DNA of 7,430 nucleotides. It comes from an uncultured Mesorhizobium sp. Lineage in GTDB: Bacteria > Pseudomonadota > Alphaproteobacteria > Rhizobiales > Rhizobiaceae. The stretch lies in contig CATMOC010000172.1 of the NCBI GenBank assembly GCA_950071955.1, positions 1 to 7,430 on the forward strand. Reading direction: 5' to 3'. Below the pieces are notes generated by a model. It saw only the letters and a list, made by a program, of their open reading frames with translations. It was not told where the DNA came from and did no database searches. Below are positions 1-6,313 of the stretch, one piece after another (position 1 is the stretch's first letter; each line of letters starts with the position of its first letter). The position numbers and the translations under genes are program-made.

Positions 1-575
1 GCCAGGAAGAATGAAAACTCCGCCGCCGAGCGCTTGTCGGTCCCCATCAGGAGGGCGCCGACGATCGTCGCGCCGGAACGCGACGTCCCGGGGATCATCG
101 CGAGGCACTGGAACAGGCCGATCTTCAGGCAGAGCCCGAGCGGATAGTCCATGACGTCGCGATAGACCGGCTCCCGCTGCCAGCTGTCGACCCACAGGAG
201 CACGACCCCGCCGAGGATCAGCATCACGCAGATCAGCATCGGCGTCTCGAACAGCACGGTCTTGATGAAGTCGTGCGCGATGACCCCGATCACGACCGCG
301 GGAAAGAAGGCGACGAGAATGCCGAAGACGAAGCTTCGCGTCCTCGGGTCGCGGGGAAAATCAACGAGGAGCTTCCACAGCCGCGAGAAATAGACGGACA
401 GGATGGCGAGGATGGCGCCGAGCTGGATCAGGACCTCGAAGGCCTTGCCCGTCGATTCGAAGCCGAGGAAATGGCCCGCCAGAAGGATATGGCCGGTCGA
501 GGAGACCGGGATGAACTCCGTGAGGCCCTCCAGAAGGCCGAGCAGGAGCGCTTCCACGATGCTTTGCTGTTCCAT
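1..575 (-). CDS. uppP: Undecaprenyl-diphosphatase UppP (BacA family), 5' part, cut by window edge
   Basis: Integral inner-membrane phosphatase that converts undecaprenyl diphosphate to undecaprenyl phosphate, recycling the lipid carrier for peptidoglycan and other surface polymers; over-production gives bacitracin resistance in the family. The minus strand reads open from an ATG at 575-573 to the window start, giving 191 complete residues. Seen: [14 protein letters not shown] at residues 16-29 (Glu16, Glu20 and His29 correspond to the catalytic Glu/Glu/His of the family) and PGTSRSG at 162-168 with the conserved Arg166. Several hydrophobic segments lie between them (about 48-63, 82-100, 113-129). 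Family members are near 270 residues, so roughly the last 75-80 lie outside. The start is placed at 575 because the frame upstream has no ATG, GTG or TTG for over 60 bases and the N-terminus then matches the family length. The gene is divergent from the gst-queG-sdr cluster. It has no closed ORF in the window but is not broken. Confidence 0.96.
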   Translation of the reverse strand, partial: MEQQSIVEALLLGLLEGLTEFIPVSSTGHILLAGHFLGFESTGKAFEVLIQLGAILAILSVYFSRLWKLLVDFPRDPRTRSFVFGILVAFFPAVVIGVIAHDFIKTVLFETPMLICVMLILGGVVLLWVDSWQREPVYRDVMDYPLGLCLKIGLFQCLAMIPGTSRSGATIVGALLMGTDKRSAAEFSFFL

Positions 576-748
576 TCGGATTTTCCGTTCGCGCCGGCCG
601 CGCAGGGGGCATTGCTTGTCATGATGCCCAAGTCCCCCTATAGGTCTGCACCGCCTTCGCTCAGGCAAGACCGGGTGGCTTCGAGCGCCGCCGCGCTTCT
701 AGCGCCGCCGCCGCGAAAAGGCCACAGGGATGACCATTGTCCGGGACC

Positions 749-1441
749 ATGCTGACCCTTTTCCATCACCCTCTCCTTGCCTCCTGCCGCTTCGTGCGGC
801 TGTCGTTCGGCGAATTCGGCGAGGAACTGGCGCTGATCGAGGAGAAGCCGTGGATGCGCCGGAAGGAATTCCTGGCGCTCAACCCGGCCGGAAGCCTGCC
901 GGTCCTGCTTGCGGAAGGTGACACGCCGATCGTGGGAGCCAGTGTCATCGCGGAGTACATCGACGAGACCCGTGGGGCGCTGAAGCGCGACAAGCGCCTG
1001 TTCGCCGAAGATCCGTTCCTGCGGGCCGAAGTTCGCCGGCTGGTCGAGTGGTATCTCGGCAAGACCGATTCGGAGGTGACACGGCATCTCGTGAGGGAAC
1101 GTGCCTTCAAGCCGATGATGTCGTCGGTGCAGGGCGGCGGCTCGCCCGATTCCGCGGCGATCCGGGTGGCGCGCGGAAACCTGAAGCCGCATATGAAGTA
1201 TACCAACTGGCTCGCCGGAACCCGTCACTGGCTCGCCGGATCGAGGATCAGCTACGCGGACCTCGCAGCCGCCGGCGCTCTTTCCGTTCTGGACTATCTC
1301 GGCGAGATCGAATGGCGCGAGTATCCGGAGGCGCGCGAATGGTACGTGCGCATCAAGTCGCGGCCGTCGTTTCGCCCGCTGCTGTCGGACCGGACGGCCG
1401 GGCTTTCGCCGGTATCGCATTACGCGGATCTGGATTTCTGA
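749..1441 (+). CDS. Glutathione S-transferase family protein
   Basis: A 230-residue cytosolic two-domain GST-fold protein. Residues 1-75 fit the thioredoxin-like domain: MLTLFHHP at the first strand, Ser12-Cys13 at the usual active-site turn, and NPAGSLPVL at 45-53 with the cis-proline Pro51. Residues 85-220 are helical, with ISYADL at 167-172 matching the N-capping box of the GST C-terminal domain (Asp171). The position that is usually Glu-Ser for binding the glutathione gamma-glutamyl group reads Ala64-Ser65, so substrate use is uncertain. Start choice: ATG 749 puts the first beta strand at residue 2, as in most relatives. A TTG at 737 in the same frame has a better-placed AGGGA (726-730, six bases upstream) and would add four residues, so it remains possible. 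The stop TGA (1439-1441) shares its last base with the queG start, which implies translational coupling. Family assignment is firm; substrate and role are unknown. Confidence 0.9.
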   Translation: MLTLFHHPLLASCRFVRLSFGEFGEELALIEEKPWMRRKEFLALNPAGSLPVLLAEGDTPIVGASVIAEYIDETRGALKRDKRLFAEDPFLRAEVRRLVEWYLGKTDSEVTRHLVRERAFKPMMSSVQGGGSPDSAAIRVARGNLKPHMKYTNWLAGTRHWLAGSRISYADLAAAGALSVLDYLGEIEWREYPEAREWYVRIKSRPSFRPLLSDRTAGLSPVSHYADLDF

Positions 1442-2613
1442 TGTCTCCGACCGCCGCGCAGGCCGATACTGGCCGGCTGCGGGCCTTCATCCAGAGCGAG
1501 GCGGCGAAGGCCGGCTTCGACGTCGTCCGCGTGACCCATCCCGCCGCCACACCCCACGCGCCGGAACGTCTGTCGCAGTTCATTGAACAAGGCTGGCACG
1601 GATCGATGCACTGGCTCGCCGAGACCGCACAGCGCCGGGCTGAGCCCGCCCGGCTCTGGCCGGACGCCCGGAGCATCATCATGCTGGGGATGAACTACGG
1701 CCCCTCGCACGATCCCCTGTCTGTCCTGTCCCGACGCTCCGCCGGAGCGATCTCGGTCTATGCCCAGAACCGCGACTATCACGACGTGATGAAGGGCAGG
1801 CTGAAGCTCGTCGCCTCCAAACTCGCCGCGCGGACGGGGGCGGGCGTCAAGGTGTTCGTCGATACCGCGCCCGTGATGGAAAAACCCCTGGCGGAAGCGG
1901 CCGGTCTCGGCTGGCAGGGAAAGCACACCAACCTGGTGAGCCGCGACCTCGGTTCCTGGCTGTTCCTCGGGTCGATCTTCACCACGGCGGAACTGCCGTC
2001 GGACGAACCGGAGCAGGATCACTGCGGATCGTGCCGCGCGTGCCTGGATGTCTGCCCGACCGATGCGTTTCCCGCCCCCTATCAGCTCGACGCGCGCCGC
2101 TGCATCTCCTACCTCACCATCGAAAACAAAGGGCCGATCCCGCGCGAGTTCCGCGAAGCGATCGGCAACCGCATCTACGGCTGCGACGACTGCCTCGCCG
2201 TCTGCCCGTGGAACAAGTTCGCGCGAACCGCGTCGGAGGCGAAGCTCGCGGGGAGGGACGATCGCAGGGCGCCAGCGCTTGCCGCGCTGCTCGAACTGGA
2301 CGATGCGGCGTTCAGGGAAATGTTTTCGGGTTCGCCGCTGAAGCGGATCGGACGCGACCGCTTCCTGCGCAACGTGCTGATCGCGGCCGGCAATTCGGGA
2401 GATGCCGGGCTGGCGGACCGATGCGGGCAACTGATCAACGACCCGTCCACGCTGGTCCGCGGCGCGGCGATATGGGCCTGCGGGCGGCTGCTGGCGCCGG
2501 AGGATTTCGAGCAACGGCATGCGGGTCGCGTGATCGATCCGGAGGATGAGCGGGAATGGGAATGGGCGCGGGGGATGCAGGCATCACGGCGGACCGAGAG
2601 ACTGGACGCATGA
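1441..2613 (+). CDS. queG: tRNA epoxyqueuosine(34) reductase QueG
   Basis: Cytosolic cobalamin-dependent iron-sulfur enzyme that reduces epoxyqueuosine to queuosine at the wobble base (position 34) of tRNAs with GUN anticodons, the last step of queuosine synthesis. The protein has 390 residues, normal to slightly long for the family. Seen: VDTAPVMEKPLAEAAGLGWQ starting at residue 140, with Asp141 matching the catalytic Asp of QueG and the conserved GWQGKHTNLVS following. Two ferredoxin-type [4Fe-4S] motifs follow: CGSCRACLDVCP (Cys195, 198, 201, 205) and CDDCLAVCPWNKFA (Cys248, 251, 255), with Cys221 between them as the likely eighth ligand. The C-terminal ~120 residues are helical and fit the HEAT-like repeats of QueG that hold the tRNA. 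ATG 1441 overlaps the gst stop by one base. The long open frame upstream of 1441 is antiparallel to family length and lies inside gst, so it is not used. The end overlaps the next gene by four bases (ATGA). Confidence 0.97.
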   Translation: MSPTAAQADTGRLRAFIQSEAAKAGFDVVRVTHPAATPHAPERLSQFIEQGWHGSMHWLAETAQRRAEPARLWPDARSIIMLGMNYGPSHDPLSVLSRRSAGAISVYAQNRDYHDVMKGRLKLVASKLAARTGAGVKVFVDTAPVMEKPLAEAAGLGWQGKHTNLVSRDLGSWLFLGSIFTTAELPSDEPEQDHCGSCRACLDVCPTDAFPAPYQLDARRCISYLTIENKGPIPREFREAIGNRIYGCDDCLAVCPWNKFARTASEAKLAGRDDRRAPALAALLELDDAAFREMFSGSPLKRIGRDRFLRNVLIAAGNSGDAGLADRCGQLINDPSTLVRGAAIWACGRLLAPEDFEQRHAGRVIDPEDEREWEWARGMQASRRTERLDA

Positions 2614-3488
2614 GGGTTTTCATCTTCGGCGCGGGCTATTCCGGCAGTGCCTTCGCCCGCCGGATCCGGCACCAGGCGGAGTGGATCGTGGGAACCACCC
2701 GCTCGCCGGACAAGTTCGAGCGACTTTCAGATGCCGGCATGAAGCCGCTGGTCTTCGACGGAGAGAACCTTTCCGGTGAGGCTGCCGACGCGCTCGCCCG
2801 AACGACGCATCTCGTCGCGTCGGCTGCTCCCGGCCCTGGCGGCGATCCGGTGCTGGCGGCTGCCCGCGACATTATCCATGGCGCCATGCCGGACCTGCGC
2901 TGGATCGGGTACCTTTCGACGGTGGGGGTCTATGGGGGGCACGACGGGGCATGGGTGTATGAGGATTCGGAGTGCCGGCCGGGTTCGCAGCGGTCCCAGG
3001 CGCGCGTCTCAGCCGAGGCGGAATGGCTCGCCCTCGGCGAGGAGATCGGAATTCCCGTCGCGGTGCTTCGGCTTTCCGGCATCTACGGTCCGGGCCGCAA
3101 CGCGCTGGTCAACCTCTCCAAGGGCACGGCAAAGCGTGTCATCCGCGAAGGCCAGGTTTTCAACCGCATCCACGTCGAGGACATAGCCGGTGCGCTGGAA
3201 CATCTGGCGGCCAGGCGGCTGGGCGGCGTCTTCAACGTGACCGACGACGAGCCCTCGCCGCCCCAGGACGTCGTGACCTTCGCCGCCTCGCTGATGGGCG
3301 TGGAGCCGCCGCCGGAAGTCTCCTTCGAGGAAGCCGAGATGACGCCAATGGCGCGCAGCTTCTGGGGCGACAACAAGCGGGTTTCCAATGCCAAGATCAG
3401 GCGGAGCGGCTACGGTTTCGCCTATCCGGACTATCGCGTGGCGCTGTCGCGCATGTGGGCCGATGGCACCTGGACAGGCGCGGACTGA
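2610..3488 (+). CDS. Atypical SDR family NAD(P)-binding protein (epimerase/dehydratase-like)
   Basis: A 292-residue protein with an N-terminal Rossmann fold: FIFGAGYSG at residues 4-12 is the GxGxxG dinucleotide-binding loop. YLSTVGVYG at 101-109 is the extended-SDR strand and Ser/Thr region, and RLSGIYGPGRNAL is the conserved substrate-domain motif of NAD-dependent epimerases. The expected catalytic Tyr-x-x-x-Lys is absent: the aligned stretch is SQARVSAEAEW at 129-139. This is typical of atypical SDRs annotated as SDR family oxidoreductase or NAD-dependent epimerase, so real epimerase activity is doubtful. Start choice: ATG 2610 overlaps the queG stop as ATGA, has GAGAG about ten bases upstream, and puts the first Rossmann strand at residue 2. 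An in-frame ATG at 2556 would add 18 residues inside queG and is less likely. Co-translation with queG suggests a shared transcript; the substrate is unknown. Confidence 0.88.
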   Translation: MRVFIFGAGYSGSAFARRIRHQAEWIVGTTRSPDKFERLSDAGMKPLVFDGENLSGEAADALARTTHLVASAAPGPGGDPVLAAARDIIHGAMPDLRWIGYLSTVGVYGGHDGAWVYEDSECRPGSQRSQARVSAEAEWLALGEEIGIPVAVLRLSGIYGPGRNALVNLSKGTAKRVIREGQVFNRIHVEDIAGALEHLAARRLGGVFNVTDDEPSPPQDVVTFAASLMGVEPPPEVSFEEAEMTPMARSFWGDNKRVSNAKIRRSGYGFAYPDYRVALSRMWADGTWTGAD

Positions 3489-3561
3489 GCGGGGCGTGTT
3501 TCACGGCTTCGCATACACGGGCGGTGCTTGATGTTGACCTCGACGATCAAGTCGCTTGCAG

Positions 3562-3576
3562 TTAACGAATCGTAAA
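3562..3576 (+). promoter_or_regulatory. Candidate CtrA-like box overlapping a GANTC methylation site
   Basis: TTAA, seven bases, then TAAA: one mismatch from the CtrA consensus TTAA-N7-TTAA of alphaproteobacteria. The spacer contains GAATC (3567-3571), a GANTC target of the cell-cycle methyltransferase CcrM. The flanking GTTAAC (3561-3566) is itself palindromic. It lies 55-69 bases before the mepA start, a position where CtrA could act. A TTGACC at 3534-3539 could serve as a -35, but no good -10 lies at normal spacing, which would fit an activator-dependent promoter. The match is seen directly; binding is inference. Confidence 0.4.
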
Positions 3577-3583
3577 CCAGCCA

Positions 3584-3603
3584 GGAACCATCGTGGGGGT
3601 TCC
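3584..3603. repeat. Inverted repeat in the mepA leader
   Basis: GGAACC (3584-3589) and GGTTCC (3598-3603) form a perfect six-base stem with an eight-base loop. It lies just after the CtrA-like box and ends 14 bases before the AGAAGGA ribosome binding site of mepA (3618-3624). It could be an operator or a leader RNA hairpin. It has no T-run, so it is not an intrinsic terminator of the upstream gene. A six-base stem may also occur by chance in GC-rich DNA. Confidence 0.35.
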
Positions 3604-3630
3604 GGCCGGAGACAACGAGAAGGACCAGTC

Positions 3631-4635
3631 ATGCGGTCTCTGAGATATCTCGCAGTGCTTGGCGGATTGTTGCTTCCGCTGATCGCCGGCCATGCGGCGG
3701 CCGCGGAACCACTCGCAAAGACGCTCTTCGGATCGAAGACGCTGCCCAGCGCCACCGCGCCGCAGTCGTTCGGTTTCTACAGCAAGGGATGCCTCGCGGG
3801 CGGTGTGGCGATCGCCGTCGACGGGCCGCACTGGCAGGCGATGCGGGTTTCGCGCAACCGCCGCTGGGGCCATCCGGCCATGATCACGCTCCTGGAGAAG
3901 CTCTCGCGCGAAGCGGCGCAGGACGGCTGGCCGGGGCTTCTGCTCGGCGACATTTCGCAGCCGCGCGGCGGTCCAATGCTGACTGGCCATGCCTCGCACC
4001 AGATCGGACTGGACGCGGACATCTGGTTCACGCCGATGCCGAACCGCCGGTTCACGACGAACGAGAGGGAAAACGTCGGCGCGCGTTCGCTGATCAAGGA
4101 TGGGAGCCTCAATGTCGACGACCGTCTCTGGACGCCCGCGCATGCCGCCCTTCTGAAACGCGCCGCTGGATATGGCGAGGTCGAGCGTATCCTCGTCCAT
4201 CCCGGCATCAAGAAGAAGCTCTGCGATACGGTGACGGGCGATCGCGCATGGCTGGAGAAGGTCAGGCCATTCTGGGGTCACGATTCGCATTTCCACATCC
4301 GCATCGGATGCCAGCCCGGCTCCGACGGATGCAAGCCGCAGCGCGACACCACACCCGGCGACGGATGCGATGGGTCGCTCGCATGGTGGTTCACCGAAGA
4401 GCCCTGGCGCCCGAACAAGAACCCAGATGCGCCCAAGGCACGCGACATCATGACCCTGGCGAGCCTGCCACCCGCCTGCCGGCAGGTGCTGGAAGCGCCG
4501 TCTCCGGTGTCGGAAGCCGCCGTCACGGTCGGGGGTCCCCGCGACGTCGCCACTCTGCCCGCAACGGCCAACGCCTTCCTGCCGACGCCGCCCGGCCGTG
4601 AAATCCCGGTCCCCTGGCCGCGCCCCGACCCGTGA
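3631..4635 (+). CDS. mepA: Penicillin-insensitive murein endopeptidase MepA
   Basis: Periplasmic zinc peptidase of the LAS (M74) group that cuts the D-Ala to meso-diaminopimelate cross-links of peptidoglycan. The protein has 334 residues. The first 25 form a signal peptide: basic start (Arg2, Arg5), hydrophobic core LAVLGGLLLPLIAG, and an AAAA-E cleavage region. Zinc and catalytic residues are visible in SHQIGLDAD (His123 and Asp130) and WGHDSHFHIRI (His217, His220, His222), matching the E. coli pattern. Six cysteines (54, 198, 227, 234, 246, 283) have the spacing expected for the three disulfides of E. coli MepA (54-283, 198-246, 227-234). After Cys283 there is a tail of about 50 residues rich in Pro and Ala that E. 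coli MepA lacks. ATG 3631 has a strong AGAAGGA six bases upstream. It is separated from the sdr gene by 142 bases and so probably has its own promoter. Confidence 0.96.
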   Translation: MRSLRYLAVLGGLLLPLIAGHAAAAEPLAKTLFGSKTLPSATAPQSFGFYSKGCLAGGVAIAVDGPHWQAMRVSRNRRWGHPAMITLLEKLSREAAQDGWPGLLLGDISQPRGGPMLTGHASHQIGLDADIWFTPMPNRRFTTNERENVGARSLIKDGSLNVDDRLWTPAHAALLKRAAGYGEVERILVHPGIKKKLCDTVTGDRAWLEKVRPFWGHDSHFHIRIGCQPGSDGCKPQRDTTPGDGCDGSLAWWFTEEPWRPNKNPDAPKARDIMTLASLPPACRQVLEAPSPVSEAAVTVGGPRDVATLPATANAFLPTPPGREIPVPWPRPDP

Positions 4636-4736
4636 GATCGTCCTTGGCAAGCGCTTTTTGCCGGCGGCGGCGTTGCGGCGCCACCTGAACCGTCTTAGGA
4701 AGGCGCAACGACAGCCTGATCTCCGCGGGACCCAAA

Positions 4737-5148
4737 GTGCCGGAAAGATTGCGTCTCGCCCTGATTGCACACGACCAGAAGAAGGACGACATCGTCTCCT
4801 TTGTCCGCTCGCATGCGGACTTTCTGGAGGGTTGCATCATCTACGCCACCGGCACCACCGGCGGCGGGGGCGTGTCCGTTGCTCGACGTGACGCGAATGA
4901 AGAGTGGTCCCCTCGGCGGAGACCAGCAGATCGGCGCCCTGATCGCGGAAGGCCGTATCGATGCGCTCATCTTCTTCGTCGACCCGCTGACCCCCATGCC
5001 GCACGATGTCGACGTCAAGGCTCTGATGCGGCTGGCGATCGTCCACGACATTCCCATGGCGCTCAACCGCGCGACCGCTGAGATCGTCTTGGATCGGATG
5101 GGTGGGCCGGCGAAGCATGAACGGTATCTGTCGACGGAGCGGGGCTGA
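4737..5148 (+). pseudogene. mgsA: Methylglyoxal synthase MgsA, frameshifted
   Basis: MgsA converts dihydroxyacetone phosphate to methylglyoxal and phosphate, a cytosolic bypass that relieves sugar phosphate build-up. The family is clear, but the gene is split over two frames. From GTG 4737, residues 1-43 carry [12 protein letters not shown] (His12, Asp13) and the phosphate-binding ATGTTGG. The homologous frame then moves by +1 near the G run 4866-4870 and continues from GCG 4870 to TGA 5146-5148 (92 residues) with [13 protein letters not shown] and the catalytic region [18 protein letters not shown]. Without the shift, the first frame ends at TGA 5079-5081 after 71 unrelated residues (114 total). 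Relatives such as Brucella have four residues (like LIQD) between TGG and ACP; here only four bases are left, so about eight bases seem lost. The GTG start is uncertain: only a weak GCGGGA lies at 4725-4730. Alternatives are a sequence error or ribosomal slippage on the G run. Glk follows five bases downstream. Confidence 0.85.
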
Positions 5149-5153
5149 ACCGG

Positions 5154-6194
5154 ATGGCACAGGCGAGCGACGACACGATCCTGAAGTTCCCGATCCTCAT
5201 CGGCGACATCGGAGGCACCAATGCGCGCTTCGCGCTGCTGATCGATTCCTATGCCGAACCGCGCGAATTCCCGATCGTGCAGACGGCCGACTATCCGAAC
5301 ATCGATGAAGCGATCCAGGCTTGCATTCTCGACCGGACGTCGATCATGCCCAAATCCGCGGTTCTGGCCGTTGCGGGACCGATCGACGGCGACGAGATCG
5401 ACCTCACCAACTGCGACTGGGTCGTGCGCCCGCTCGAGATGGCCAGATCGCTCGGGCTCGAGGACATCGTGCTCCTCAACGATTTCGAGGCGCAGGCGCT
5501 CGCCGTGGTCGCACTCGGCGAGGAGCACATGATCAAGATCGGCGACGGAGAGGCCGAGTCCGCCGCGAGCCGGATCGTGCTTGGCCCGGGCACCGGTCTC
5601 GGCGTTGCCGGGCTGATCCACGCCCGCCGCACCTGGATTCCCGTTCCCGGCGAAGGCGGACACATGGACATGGGGCCGCGCTCTCCCCGCGATTTCGAGG
5701 TGTTTCCCCATCTGGAGCGCATTGAGGGGCGCATATCCGGAGAGCAGCTTCTGTGCGGCCGCGGCCTGGTCAACATCTACCGCGCCATCGCCAAGGCCGA
5801 CTCTAGGCCGGCCCACTTCACCACGCCGGCCGAAATCACCACCGCCGGATTGGCGCAATCGGACGACGTGGCCGAGGAGGCGCTGTCGATGTTCGTCACC
5901 TGTCTTGGCCGTCTGGCCGGCGACCTGGCGCTCGTCTTCATGAGCCGCGGCGGCGTTTATCTCACCGGAGGCATCGCGCAAAAAATCGTCAACGCGTTGC
6001 AGCATCCTCGTTTCCGCGAGGCATTCGAGGACAAGGCGCCCCACAGCGCGCTGCTGCGCGCCATGCCTGTCTACGTCATCACCCATCCGTTGGCCGCGCT
6101 TGCCGGCCTCGCCGCCTACGCCCGCACGCCCATGCGCTTCGGTGTCGAAACGGAAGGCCGCCGTTGGCGATCGGGCCGAAGAGCCGCCACCTGA
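5154..6194 (+). CDS. glk: Glucokinase (group A Glk family)
   Basis: Cytosolic ATP-dependent kinase that makes glucose-6-phosphate from glucose, feeding the Entner-Doudoroff and pentose phosphate routes used by rhizobia. The protein has 346 residues, slightly longer than E. coli Glk. Seen: [11 protein letters not shown] at residues 16-26 (phosphate-binding loop, Asp18), [23 protein letters not shown] with the catalytic Asp110, [11 protein letters not shown] (adenosine-side loop), and [10 protein letters not shown] with Glu167 and His170, which match the sugar-binding Glu/His of E. coli Glk. These motifs mark the Glk family and not ROK kinases, as there is no ROK cysteine cluster. The last dozen residues are arginine-rich ([12 protein letters not shown]). 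ATG 5154 is five bases after the mgsA stop, with GGAG and GGGG upstream inside the end of mgsA, so expression is probably coupled to mgsA. No promoter of its own is evident. Confidence 0.96.
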   Translation: MAQASDDTILKFPILIGDIGGTNARFALLIDSYAEPREFPIVQTADYPNIDEAIQACILDRTSIMPKSAVLAVAGPIDGDEIDLTNCDWVVRPLEMARSLGLEDIVLLNDFEAQALAVVALGEEHMIKIGDGEAESAASRIVLGPGTGLGVAGLIHARRTWIPVPGEGGHMDMGPRSPRDFEVFPHLERIEGRISGEQLLCGRGLVNIYRAIAKADSRPAHFTTPAEITTAGLAQSDDVAEEALSMFVTCLGRLAGDLALVFMSRGGVYLTGGIAQKIVNALQHPRFREAFEDKAPHSALLRAMPVYVITHPLAALAGLAAYARTPMRFGVETEGRRWRSGRRAAT

Positions 6195-6248
6195 AACGGC
6201 GCGATAATCGGCACTGTTGCGCTCAGGCCATAGGCATATCATACGCGC

Positions 6249-6262
6249 GGCGTTAAGACGCC
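6249..6262. repeat. Small stem-loop in the glk-ABC spacer
   Basis: GGCGT, loop TAAG, then ACGCC: a five-base GC-rich hairpin 55 bases after the glk stop, within the 119-base spacer 6195-6313. No T-run follows, so it is a poor intrinsic terminator. Just upstream, TATCAT (6237-6242) resembles a -10 element, but the hexamer 17 bases before it (CTGTTG) is a weak -35. The spacer therefore may separate transcripts, but nothing in it is decisive. Confidence 0.25.
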
Positions 6263-6313
6263 CCGTGCCTTCGTGCCAAACCGCGTGGAAAAGCGCTGCG
6301 ATCGGACCGGGAA

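Noticed and set aside
638..669. Possible uppP promoter on the minus strand: CTATAG (638-643) and CTTGCC (664-669)
   Set aside because: The hexamers resemble rhizobial sigma-70 elements but are 20 bases apart, too far for a confident call; CCTATAGG is also a simple palindrome.
676..718. Repeated GCGCCGCCGCG in the uppP-gst spacer
   Set aside because: Low-complexity GC-rich sequence without clear unit or spacing; no function can be argued.
273..755. Plus-strand open frame of 160 codons opposite uppP
   Set aside because: Antisense to the clear uppP reading frame; charged low-complexity product.
1048..1440. N-terminal extension of queG by about 130 codons inside gst
   Set aside because: The extra residues have no similarity to QueG and overlap a clear GST gene; ATG 1441 gives normal family length.
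1420..2520. Open frame of 366 codons on the minus strand opposite queG
   Set aside because: Shadow of queG; no recognisable domain or start signal.
4644..4662. Hairpin GGCAA...TTGCC and a TTGGCA hexamer after mepA
   Set aside because: Stem is only five bases, has no T-run after it, and no -10 element lies at the right distance from TTGGCA; neither terminator nor promoter is supported.
3562..4770. Open frame of 402 codons on the minus strand opposite mepA
   Set aside because: Fully antisense to mepA, which has a signal peptide, zinc motifs and a good ribosome binding site; the antisense product is arginine-rich with no motif.
4695..6242. Open frame of 515 codons on the minus strand across mgsA and glk
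   Set aside because: It is antisense to two recognised genes, has no known domain, and has composition typical of GC-rich shadow frames.
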